From Candidatus Aminicenantota bacterium (GTDB lineage: Bacteria; Acidobacteriota; Aminicenantia; JAMOAD01): a stretch of 7,766 nucleotides of DNA. The stretch lies in contig JALXDT010000064.1 in the NCBI GenBank assembly GCA_027070475.1, positions 1-7,766 on the forward strand, given 5' to 3'. Positions 1 through 6,460 of this stretch are shown here, one piece after another (positions within the stretch are counted from its first letter, which is position 1; the number at the start of each line of letters is the position of its first letter). A program made the translations under genes and the position numbers. Under the pieces are notes generated by a model that was not told the origin of the DNA, did no database searches, and saw only the letters and a list, made by a program, of their open reading frames with translations.

Positions 1-1
1 T

Positions 2-2065
2 ATTAATACATTATTCGGATGTCGTTTACCAGAACTTTTTGCAATTTTGGTTTCTGTGCTCTTATCTCTCTTCTTGTTTGATGTTATTGTTTACATTTTT
101 ATCTTAATTCGTCAAAAAAAGCTTTTAAAAGAAATGAGAACTCTTGTTGAAGAAAAAGAGGAAGAAAAGGAACTATTAAATACATATCTTGATTTATCTC
201 CTGAAATTTTTATTGTTTTAGACAAAAATGGAGATGTTGTTTACATTAACAAAAAAGGTATTGAAATCCTTGGAGAAGAGAAAGAGGAAGATATTATCGG
301 GAAAAATTGGTTTGATAACTTTCTACCTGAGGATGTTAGGGAAAAAACAAGAAATGTTTTTTTAAAGCTTAAAGCAAAAGATTTTGAAAAAGTTAGAACA
401 AATGATAATTATGTAATCACAAGAAAAAACATTAGAAAAATTATGAGATGGTATAATTCCATAATAAAGGACAAAAACGGAGAAATAAAATATATCATCA
501 GTGTAGGCACTGATATAACCGAGAGCAAAGAAAGAGAAAGACAGATTAAAAAGATGCAATTTGCAATTGAACAGGCTCCTGTTTCAATAGTTATTACCGA
601 TACAGAAGGCAATATGGAATATGTAAATCCATTTTTTACAAAGATTACAGGCTATTCTTTTGAAGAAGCAATTGGAAAAAATCCTCGTATACTTAAAAGT
701 GGTAAACATGATGAAGCCTTTTATAAAAAATTATGGGATACAATAACATCCGGTGAGATTTGGAATGGCGAGTTTTACAATAAAAAGAAAAACGGTGATT
801 TCTACTGGGAAGAAGCTGTAATCGGCCCGGTTATTGATGAAAGGGGAAAAATAATAAATTATATAGCTGTAAAGGAAGATATTACTGAACTGAAAAAAAT
901 GAGAGAGCATTTTTATAATATGCAGAAATTGGAATCCCTTGGAACTCTTGCAGGAGGGATTGCCCACGATATGAACAATATTTTATATGCGATAAGTGGT
1001 TATGTAAACCTTCTTAATAGAAAGATAGAAGGAAATAATTCTCTGAAAAAGTATCTGGATTCCATTAATGAAGGATTAACAAGAGCAAGTAATCTCGTTA
1101 AACAGATTTTAACCTTTAGCAAACATAATCCATACCAAAAGAGTAGAGAGGTTGTTGATTTATCTGAGAGTATAGAAAAGAGCATTAAATTTGTGCGGGA
1201 AATCATACCATCTTCTATTATAATAGATTATAATTATAGAGCAAGAAACAAGTATGTATATGCGAGCGAAACGAATCTTCATCAGGTGATGGTAAATTTA
1301 TTTACAAATGCCCGCGACTCAATAGGAGAAGCTCACGGTCACATAATCGTAGAAGTTGAAGATATAGACCCTGATACAATACAAAAGTATAAAATTAATA
1401 ATCCAGAGAATAGAACTTATGTAAAAATATCTGTTACAGATAATGGAAAAGGTATTCCTGAAGAGATAAAGGATAGAATATTTGAACCATTCTTTACTAC
1501 AAAGAGAAGAGAGAAAGGTACAGGATTAGGGTTATCAACTGTTTATAGAATAGTCACAAATTTAGAAGGAGTTATAGATGTAAAAAGTGAAGTGGGTAAA
1601 GGAACAACCTTTGAAATCATATTACCAGCTACCTCTTATATTGAAAAAGGGAAAGAAACAGAAAAAACCCTCAAGTATGATGATTTGAAGGGAAGTGAAA
1701 CAATACTTTTTGTTGATGATGAAGAAGCGATTGTTGATTCAATAGGAGAAAGTTTAAAGGACTTCGGATATGAAGTGATGGGAATTACCGATAGTTATGC
1801 TGCCTTAAATATATTTAAAAGCAATCCTAAAAAATTTGACATTATAATCATGGATCAAACTATGCCCGGTCTTCTCGGGACAGAATTCGGAAAAGAGGTA
1901 TTAAAGATAAGGAAAGATATACCCATGATACTCTGTACGGGTTATAGTGATACGGTGGATTATGAAAAGGCTAAAGAATTAGGGTTTAAGGAGTTTGTAA
2001 TAAAACCCACTACATCTGAAAAATTGGCATTTTTAATTAGAAAAGTTTTTGATAAAGAGAGTTAA
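2..2065 (+). CDS. Hybrid sensor histidine kinase (TM-PAS-PAS-HisKA-HATPase-REC), 5'-partial
   Basis: A sensor kinase that should autophosphorylate on His and pass the phosphate to its own receiver domain; ligand and output are unknown. Numbering from an in-frame TTG at position 47: one membrane helix (about 3-21), PAS 1 (about 42-160), PAS 2 (about 168-283, with the common NPRILKSG and FYKKLW motifs), HisKA with phosphoacceptor H307 in IAHDMNN, and HATPase with N box N417/N421, G1 box DNGKGI (465-470) and G2 box GTGLGL (491-496). The receiver spans about 551-672, with acidic D557/D558, phosphoacceptor D603 in MDQTMP, T631 and K653. The TTG has no Shine-Dalgarno sequence, and the frame stays open upstream through NTLFGCRLPELFAIL to the window edge. 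I therefore annotate it as 5'-partial, with an unseen N-terminus and possibly more membrane helices or a sensor domain. PAS 2 has Pro where LOV photosensors carry the flavin-binding Cys, so a LOV role is unlikely. The link to the flagellar genes is positional only. Confidence 0.93.
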   Translation: MNTLFGCRLPELFAILVSVLLSLFLFDVIVYIFILIRQKKLLKEMRTLVEEKEEEKELLNTYLDLSPEIFIVLDKNGDVVYINKKGIEILGEEKEEDIIGKNWFDNFLPEDVREKTRNVFLKLKAKDFEKVRTNDNYVITRKNIRKIMRWYNSIIKDKNGEIKYIISVGTDITESKERERQIKKMQFAIEQAPVSIVITDTEGNMEYVNPFFTKITGYSFEEAIGKNPRILKSGKHDEAFYKKLWDTITSGEIWNGEFYNKKKNGDFYWEEAVIGPVIDERGKIINYIAVKEDITELKKMREHFYNMQKLESLGTLAGGIAHDMNNILYAISGYVNLLNRKIEGNNSLKKYLDSINEGLTRASNLVKQILTFSKHNPYQKSREVVDLSESIEKSIKFVREIIPSSIIIDYNYRARNKYVYASETNLHQVMVNLFTNARDSIGEAHGHIIVEVEDIDPDTIQKYKINNPENRTYVKISVTDNGKGIPEEIKDRIFEPFFTTKRREKGTGLGLSTVYRIVTNLEGVIDVKSEVGKGTTFEIILPATSYIEKGKETEKTLKYDDLKGSETILFVDDEEAIVDSIGESLKDFGYEVMGITDSYAALNIFKSNPKKFDIIIMDQTMPGLLGTEFGKEVLKIRKDIPMILCTGYSDTVDYEKAKELGFKEFVIKPTTSEKLAFLIRKVFDKES

Positions 2066-2122
2066 AACTATCAGAATTTATCCCTTTTAAAATCATTCGT
2101 ATCAGGAAAAAAATTCCGTGAA

Positions 2123-2150
2123 TTGACATTTATTGCCATTGTTTTGACAT
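2123..2150 (+). repeat. Two direct TTGACAT copies, 21 bp apart
   Basis: TTGACAT occurs at 2123-2129 and again at 2144-2150, a start-to-start distance of 21 bp, or two turns of B-DNA. Each copy also equals the -35 consensus of housekeeping promoters (TTGACA). Neither has a good -10 hexamer 16-18 bp downstream: the first faces GACATA-like sequence at 2146-2151 and the second faces CT-rich sequence near 2167. They could be a tandem activator site, alternative -35 elements with weak -10s, or coincidence. Confidence 0.35.
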
Positions 2151-2190
2151 AGCAAAAGGCTAATCTTCCTTTTATTAAAATCATTTTAAA

Positions 2191-2206
2191 TTGGAACAAT
2201 TTTTGA
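2191..2206 (+). promoter_or_regulatory. Weak sigma-54-like promoter candidate before flgF
   Basis: TTGGAACA-N4-TTGA matches the sigma-54 consensus TTGGCACG-N4-TTGC at 9 of 12 defined positions with exact -24/-12 spacing (GG at 2193-2194, then 10 bp, then GA at 2205-2206). The -12 GC is GA, a serious mismatch. Transcription would start near 2218, inside the flgF Shine-Dalgarno sequence, leaving an unusually short leader. Overlapping GATAAT (2205-2210) is also a 5/6 match to a sigma-70 -10 box, but no -35 box is in place. Sigma-54 control of rod and hook genes is known in several bacterial groups, which is why it is listed despite the weak match. Confidence 0.22.
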
Positions 2207-2216
2207 TAATGAATTT

Positions 2217-2224
2217 ACGGAGGT
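2217..2224 (+). promoter_or_regulatory. Ribosome binding site that sets the flgF start
   Basis: ACGGAGGT contains GGAGG 6 nt before the ATG at 2230. It decides against the in-frame TTG at 2191, which lacks such a site and would add 13 residues not expected in this family. Confidence 0.8.
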
Positions 2225-2229
2225 TTAAT

Positions 2230-2988
2230 ATGTGGAATGGATATTATACAGCGGCATCAGGAATGCTATCAACAATAAGAATGCTGGATATTGTGTCCAA
2301 CAATCTCGCTAATATCACGACTCCATCTTACAAGAAAGATAAAGTAAGAATTGAAACTGTAAATTTTAAGAGTCCCGGTGCTGAAGCCGAAAGTTTTGAC
2401 ACTATTTTAAACAGACAGGCCAAGGTGGGTGAAATAGCCATAGATTTTGAACCGGGCTCCATAAAAACAACTTCAAGAAAATTAGATCTGGCAATATTAA
2501 ACCCTTCAGGTTTTTTTGCAATAAAAACACCCAATGGAATAAGATATACAAGAGATGGAGAGTTTTTTATAAATTCAAAGGGAGTTCTTGTTAATAAAGA
2601 TGGCTTTGAGGTTATGTCAAAAGCTAACCAACCTATAATTGTTCCTGCAAATAAGGGAGAATCTAATATTTCTTTTAGTGAAAATGGAGATGTTTATGTT
2701 GATCAGGTATTGTTAGCTACAATTAAAATAGTTGACTTTAATGATAAAACAAAGCTTGTAAAAGAGGGAAACTCTATGTTTTATATGTCAGATCCTACAC
2801 AAACAGAGATTGAAGTTCAGGATCCACAGGTTAGATCAGGAGCTCTTGAAAGGTCTAATGTTTCAATAGCAGATGCAATGGTTGATATGGTTAAGATTAC
2901 AAGAATGTATGAGTTTCAGCAAAGGGTTATGGACACAATTTTAACTGATATAGCAAAGAAAACAACCGATGAGGTTGGAAGACCATAA
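2230..2988 (+). CDS. flgF: Flagellar basal-body rod protein FlgF (proximal rod)
   Basis: FlgF is a proximal-rod component, exported through the flagellar type III apparatus and assembled in the periplasm. The protein is 252 residues, normal for the family. The N-terminal rod signature is clear: YYTAASGM at 5-12, then LDIVSNNLANITTPSYKK at 19-36. A middle domain carries SGFFAIKTPNG and YTRDGEF (93-112). The C-terminal coiled segment VRSGALERSNVSIADAMVDM (201-220), followed by TRMYEFQQRVMDT, is the usual Flg_bbr_C end. There is no signal peptide, as expected for type III export. I chose the ATG at 2230 for its strong GGAGG site. It is taken as FlgF rather than FlgG because it precedes a more canonical FlgG and lacks the FlgG-specific insertion after the N-terminal helix. 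It opens the operon, and the flgG start is 12 nt after its stop. Confidence 0.93.
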   Translation: MWNGYYTAASGMLSTIRMLDIVSNNLANITTPSYKKDKVRIETVNFKSPGAEAESFDTILNRQAKVGEIAIDFEPGSIKTTSRKLDLAILNPSGFFAIKTPNGIRYTRDGEFFINSKGVLVNKDGFEVMSKANQPIIVPANKGESNISFSENGDVYVDQVLLATIKIVDFNDKTKLVKEGNSMFYMSDPTQTEIEVQDPQVRSGALERSNVSIADAMVDMVKITRMYEFQQRVMDTILTDIAKKTTDEVGRP

Positions 2989-3000
2989 AAGGAGGTTAGT

Positions 3001-3789
3001 ATGTTAAGAAGTTTGTTTTCAGCAGCCTCGGGAATGCAGGCTCAGGCTTTAAATATTGATGTTATATCTCACAATCTTGCAAATGTGAATACTGTTGGTT
3101 TTAAAAAATCAAGAACAGAGTTTGAGGACCTTCTCTATAACACTGTGAGAGAACCTGGAGCAAAATCAACCATTAATACGGAAATTCCCACAGGAATACA
3201 GGTTGGCTTAGGCTCCAGGGTTATAGGTATTAACAAGATATTTTCTCAGGGAAATTTCAAGCATACGGGAAACCCTCTTGACCTTGTTATTGAAGGAGAC
3301 GGATTCTTTCAGGTAACTCTTCCTGACGGAAGTATAGCATATACGAGGAGCGGTAGCTTCTCAAAGGATTCTACCGGTAGAGTTGTAACACCTGAAGGTT
3401 ATCCACTTGAGCCACCTTTAAATATTCCCGCTGATGCAATAAGTGTAACCATTGGTAATGATGGAACAGTGTCCGTAATAAGCCCCGGTTCAACAACAGC
3501 TACTCAAATAGGTTCAATTCAGCTTGCAAAATTTATAAATCCAGCTGGTTTAAAGAGTATTGGTAAGAATCTCTTTATTCAAACAACATCATCAGGAGAT
3601 CCGATTTTGGGAACTCCTGGTCTTGATGGTTTCGGAACAATTGCTCAGGGTTTTCAGGAATTATCTAATGTTGATATTGTGGAAGAGCTTGTTGAAATGA
3701 TTATTGCCCAAAGAGCCTATGAAACCAATGCAAGGTCAGTAAGAACAGCAGATGAAATGTTAAACAGAGCAATTAATTTAGGTAGATAA
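3001..3789 (+). CDS. flgG: Flagellar basal-body rod protein FlgG (distal rod)
   Basis: FlgG forms the distal rod, the part of the drive shaft passing through the P and L rings. The protein is 262 residues, as in well-studied FlgG proteins. N-terminal signature: LFSAASGMQAQ (5-15) and NIDVISHNLANVNTVGFKKS (18-37). The segment at about 46-72 (YNTVREPGAKS through TGIQVGLGSR) is the FlgG-type extension absent from FlgF. The centre has LDLVIEGDGFFQV (93-105) and YTRSGSF (114-120). The C-terminus has QGFQELSNVDIVEELVEMI and AQRAYETNARSV, the standard FlgG ending. AGGAGG at 2990-2995 lies 5 nt before the ATG. FlgG is paralogous to the upstream FlgF. The flgA start follows its stop after a 4-nt gap, so translation is probably coupled. 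Confidence 0.97.
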   Translation: MLRSLFSAASGMQAQALNIDVISHNLANVNTVGFKKSRTEFEDLLYNTVREPGAKSTINTEIPTGIQVGLGSRVIGINKIFSQGNFKHTGNPLDLVIEGDGFFQVTLPDGSIAYTRSGSFSKDSTGRVVTPEGYPLEPPLNIPADAISVTIGNDGTVSVISPGSTTATQIGSIQLAKFINPAGLKSIGKNLFIQTTSSGDPILGTPGLDGFGTIAQGFQELSNVDIVEELVEMIIAQRAYETNARSVRTADEMLNRAINLGR

Positions 3790-3793
3790 TAAA

Positions 3794-4726
3794 ATGAAGA
3801 GAATTTTATTATTCTCAATTTTATTTTTATTCTTCCTTGGATTTTTAAGTGCGAATGTTTTGGTGCAACTTAAATATAATACTGTACCTGATGGCAATGT
3901 GCTTTATCTCAAGGATATTGCATCTGTTTACAGTAATCATGAAAGTTTAAAGGAAAAGGTTGAAAATATTTTAATTTCAAAGGGGAAATTACCTGATAAA
4001 ATTGAAAAGAAAACTGTTTATCAAAAACTAATAAATTATGGTATTAATCATTTTAATGTTACAGGACCAAATCAGGTACTGATTTTAAAAAAGAGAGCAA
4101 AAACCAATAATCTTTATTTGAAAAAAAAGATAGAAAACTATGTTAAAGAGCAATTTCCCTATGCTGTGACTTATAAAATAGCTTATCAGAAGATACCTGA
4201 AATTAAGAATACAGATGATGGTGTCATAAAAATAGTCAGATACGGGAAAGGTTTTTCCAATTCATTTCTTTTGAAAATATACAGAATAAAAAATGGTAAA
4301 ATTCTATCTCAGGATTTTGCTCAGGTTTTTGTAAAGGTTTGGGCAAAGGTTCCTGTTGCAAAGAATTTTATACCGCGGGGGAAAATAATTAATCTTTTTG
4401 ATATTAAGTGGGAAATCCGGGAGATTAATTATTCTAATCATAAGTTTGTTAAGGACCCTAATGAACTGATTGGTAAAAAAGCAAAATATTCAATAAATCC
4501 AAATAATGTAATTACAAACAATCTTCTTATGAATAAAGTGATCGTTAAAAGAGGTGATATTGTTAAGATAATCTTAAATTATAAGTATATAAAAGTGGTT
4601 TCTTTAGGGAAAGCAATAACAGGAGGAGAGTTGGGGAAAAATGTCAGAGTTTTGAATATAAAATCAAAGAAGATTTTAATGGGAAAAGTTATAGGAGATG
4701 ATATAGTGGAGGTTTCAGTATTATGA
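3794..4726 (+). CDS. flgA: Flagellar P-ring assembly chaperone FlgA
   Basis: FlgA is a periplasmic chaperone needed for polymerisation of FlgI into the P ring. The protein has 310 residues, longer than the roughly 220 of enteric FlgA, because of an N-terminal extension domain seen in many non-enteric homologues. A Sec signal peptide covers 1-20 (KR, then a long Leu/Phe/Ile core, ending LSA), with VLYLKDIASV (36-45) soon after. The SAF-type core starts near 185 (VPVAKNFIPRGKII, 186-199), with LIGKKAKYSI at 225-234. The C-terminal lobe has VKRGDIVKI (251-259) and the diagnostic TGGELGKNVRVLNIKS (276-291) followed by MGKV. The start has no good Shine-Dalgarno sequence; with only 4 nt after the flgG stop, re-initiation or coupling is likely. 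It overlaps flgH by ATGA. Apart from these C-terminal motifs the sequence is diverged and lysine/asparagine-rich. Confidence 0.9.
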   Translation: MKRILLFSILFLFFLGFLSANVLVQLKYNTVPDGNVLYLKDIASVYSNHESLKEKVENILISKGKLPDKIEKKTVYQKLINYGINHFNVTGPNQVLILKKRAKTNNLYLKKKIENYVKEQFPYAVTYKIAYQKIPEIKNTDDGVIKIVRYGKGFSNSFLLKIYRIKNGKILSQDFAQVFVKVWAKVPVAKNFIPRGKIINLFDIKWEIREINYSNHKFVKDPNELIGKKAKYSINPNNVITNNLLMNKVIVKRGDIVKIILNYKYIKVVSLGKAITGGELGKNVRVLNIKSKKILMGKVIGDDIVEVSVL

Positions 4727-5355
4727 AGAAAATATTTTTAATAATAGCTATTTTTGTTTCAGCTACATTTTTAAAAGCTCAGGATACTCCGGGGCACAGA
4801 GCTTCCCTCTGGAACAGAGGCTCAAAATCTCTTTACAATGATCCCAAAGCAAGTCAAATAAATGATATAGTTATCATAAAGGTGGAAGAGAGCACAAAGG
4901 CTGAAAATTCTGCGAATACAAAAACTAAAAAATCTGCTTCAAGTTCAATGGGAATAAGCAAATTTTTGGGGTTTGAAACAACTTTAGCGGGGAAAATCAA
5001 TTCAAGCTTTGATCCCACAAGCTTATTCGGAGGCTCTTCTTCAAAAAAGGATGAGGGTTCAGGTTCAACACAGGCAACAACAAAGATTCAAAGCTATATA
5101 GCGGCAAAGGTTGTTGAAGTTTTACCCAATGGAAATCTGATTATAGAGGCAAAAAAGGAGATAATTATTAACAGTGAAAAGCAGACTATGATCCTGAGAG
5201 GTATGGTGAGACCGCGAGATATTGATTATAACAATATAGTTTCTTCCAATGCGGTTGCAGATGTCCAGATTTTAATTAAGGGAAAGGGACCTATAGCTGA
5301 ACAACAGAGAAGAGGATGGTTATCATGGCTTTTAAGTCTTATATGGCCATTTTAG
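4723..5355 (+). CDS. flgH: Flagellar L-ring protein FlgH, lacking a lipobox cysteine
   Basis: FlgH builds the outer-membrane L ring, the bushing around the distal rod. It is 210 residues, slightly shorter than enteric FlgH. Family motifs: SLWNRGSKSLYNDPKASQIN (28-47) leading into DIVIIKVEESTKAENSANT, then KVVEVLPNGNLIIEAKK (129-145), MILRGMVRPRDID (156-168), and the typical end GKGPIAEQQRRGWLSWLLSL then IWPF. A Ser/Gly-rich stretch lies at about 104-118. FlgH is classically a lipoprotein with a Cys at the mature N-terminus. Here the signal peptide (1-19, ending FLKA before QDT) has no Cys, and the protein contains none at all, so signal peptidase I processing is inferred. An in-frame TGA at 4699-4701 rules out an upstream start that could restore a lipobox. 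GGAGGT (4708-4713) precedes the ATG, which overlaps the flgA stop by 4 nt. Confidence 0.95.
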   Translation: MKKIFLIIAIFVSATFLKAQDTPGHRASLWNRGSKSLYNDPKASQINDIVIIKVEESTKAENSANTKTKKSASSSMGISKFLGFETTLAGKINSSFDPTSLFGGSSSKKDEGSGSTQATTKIQSYIAAKVVEVLPNGNLIIEAKKEIIINSEKQTMILRGMVRPRDIDYNNIVSSNAVADVQILIKGKGPIAEQQRRGWLSWLLSLIWPF

Positions 5356-5364
5356 AGGTTTAAA

Positions 5365-6459
5365 ATGAAAAGGAAAATAAGTTTTATTTTTACTATTATT
5401 TTATTAATTGGGTTTTTGTATTCTTCTACAGTAAGATTAAAAGATATATCAACTTTTGAAGGAGTGAGAGACAATGTACTTATAGGATATGGACTTGTTG
5501 TTGGTCTTGATGGTACAGGTGATACTACACAAAATAAGTTCACCTTTCAGGCGATTGCAAATATGCTTGCAAAAATGGGGATAACTGTGAATCCGAAGGA
5601 GTTTCAACTTAGAAATGTGGCTTCTGTGATGGTAACAGCCAAGCTTCCTCCCTTTGCAAGATCCGGTAGTAAGGTTGATGTAACAGTATCCTCTATAGGA
5701 AGTGCAAAAAGTATCCAAGGCGGAGTATTGTTGCTAACACCTCTTAAAGCTCCTGATGGACAGGTTTATGCCGTAGCTCAGGGACCTGTTTCAATAGGTG
5801 GTTACAATGCAGGAAGAGGAGGCGGAAATGTAAGAAAAAATCATCCTACCGTAGGCGTAATACCCAATGGAGCTACTGTTGAAAAGGAAGTACCTTTTGT
5901 TTTCAATAAGGAAAATTACCTTAATATTGTGTTGTACAATCCTGATTTTACAACATCAACAAGAGTTGCGGAAAAAATTAATTCTCTTATAGGGAAAAAC
6001 ACTGCAACTCCCCTTGATTCTGCGACAATAAGGGTAAATGTACCTCCTGAATATAAAGGGAAAATCGTAAACTTTGCTTCACTTCTTGAAAATATAACAT
6101 TAACACCAGACACAAAAGCTGTAATTGTTATTAATGAAAGAACAGGAACTATAGTTTTTGGTGAAAATGTGAAGATTGGAAAGGTCGCTATTGCCCATGG
6201 GAATCTTACGGTTTCTATTCAGACACAGCCGCTTGTTTCCCAACCTGCTCCATTTTCTCAAGGGCAAACAACAACTGCCAATGTTACAAAAACAACAGTT
6301 GAAGAGGAAAAAGCATCATTTTTGATGATGGAAGGGCCAACTGTTGGAGATCTGGTGAAGGCATTGAACAGTATAGGTGCTACACCAAGGGATATAATTG
6401 CCATATTGGAAGCAATAAAAAAAGCTGGTGCAATAGATGCAGAGGTTAAGGTGATGTAA
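5365..6459 (+). CDS. flgI: Flagellar P-ring protein FlgI
   Basis: FlgI is the secreted subunit of the peptidoglycan-associated P ring, polymerised with help from FlgA. The protein is 364 residues, normal for FlgI. A Sec signal peptide covers about 1-20 (KRK, then an Ile/Leu/Phe core, ending LYS). The mature start carries the strongly conserved VRLKDISTFEGVRDN and LIGYGLVVGLDGTGD (39-53). Further conserved segments are LRNVASVMVTAKLPPFARSG, the glycine-rich stretch SIGGYNAGRGGG with the following HPTVGVIPNGA, and the C-terminal GPTVGDLVKALNSIGATPRD ending in IDAEVKVM. No cysteine is present, so the disulphide known in enteric FlgI cannot form. The Shine-Dalgarno AGAGG (5354-5358) overlaps the flgH stop codon, and only 9 nt separate the two genes. 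Confidence 0.97.
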   Translation: MKRKISFIFTIILLIGFLYSSTVRLKDISTFEGVRDNVLIGYGLVVGLDGTGDTTQNKFTFQAIANMLAKMGITVNPKEFQLRNVASVMVTAKLPPFARSGSKVDVTVSSIGSAKSIQGGVLLLTPLKAPDGQVYAVAQGPVSIGGYNAGRGGGNVRKNHPTVGVIPNGATVEKEVPFVFNKENYLNIVLYNPDFTTSTRVAEKINSLIGKNTATPLDSATIRVNVPPEYKGKIVNFASLLENITLTPDTKAVIVINERTGTIVFGENVKIGKVAIAHGNLTVSIQTQPLVSQPAPFSQGQTTTANVTKTTVEEEKASFLMMEGPTVGDLVKALNSIGATPRDIIAILEAIKKAGAIDAEVKVM

Positions 6460-6460
6460 A

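Larger units (their letters stand above)
2066..2229 (+). promoter_or_regulatory. Intergenic control region upstream of the flagellar operon
   Basis: This 164-bp AT-rich gap is the only sizeable non-coding stretch in the window and the likely place for a promoter of the flgF-flgM run. It holds two TTGACAT copies, a repeated TTAAAATCATT (2087-2097 and 2175-2185), a hairpin-capable AAAAGG/CCTTTT pair (2154-2159 and 2168-2173), and a sigma-54-like match next to the flgF ribosome binding site. No strong intrinsic terminator for the kinase gene is visible: the hairpin has only two G-C pairs. Whether flgF is transcribed from here or by read-through from the kinase cannot be decided from sequence. 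Confidence 0.5.

Noticed and set aside
168..900. LOV photosensor in the kinase PAS domains
   Set aside because: The flavin-binding cysteine motif is absent; PAS 2 has NPRIL at that place.
2105..2117. Short palindrome GGAA-AAAAA-TTCC
   Set aside because: A four-base stem in AT-rich DNA is expected by chance and has no associated T tract.
2123..2137. Sigma-54 promoter at TTGACATTTATTGCC
   Set aside because: When TTGC is aligned as the -12 element, the -24 GG becomes TT; the essential bases are missing.
2154..2173. Hairpin AAAAGG-(8 nt)-CCTTTT as a terminator for the kinase gene
   Set aside because: The stem has only two G-C pairs, and the T-run is used up in the stem rather than following it; too weak to call.
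2187..2209. Sigma-28 promoter from TAAA at 2187 and TTTGATAA at 2202-2209
   Set aside because: The spacer is 11 bp between TAAA and the -10 element instead of 15, and the -10 lacks GCC.
2191..2229. Upstream TTG start for flgF
   Set aside because: It would add 13 residues before the conserved N-terminus and has no ribosome binding site, whereas the ATG at 2230 has GGAGG 6 nt upstream.
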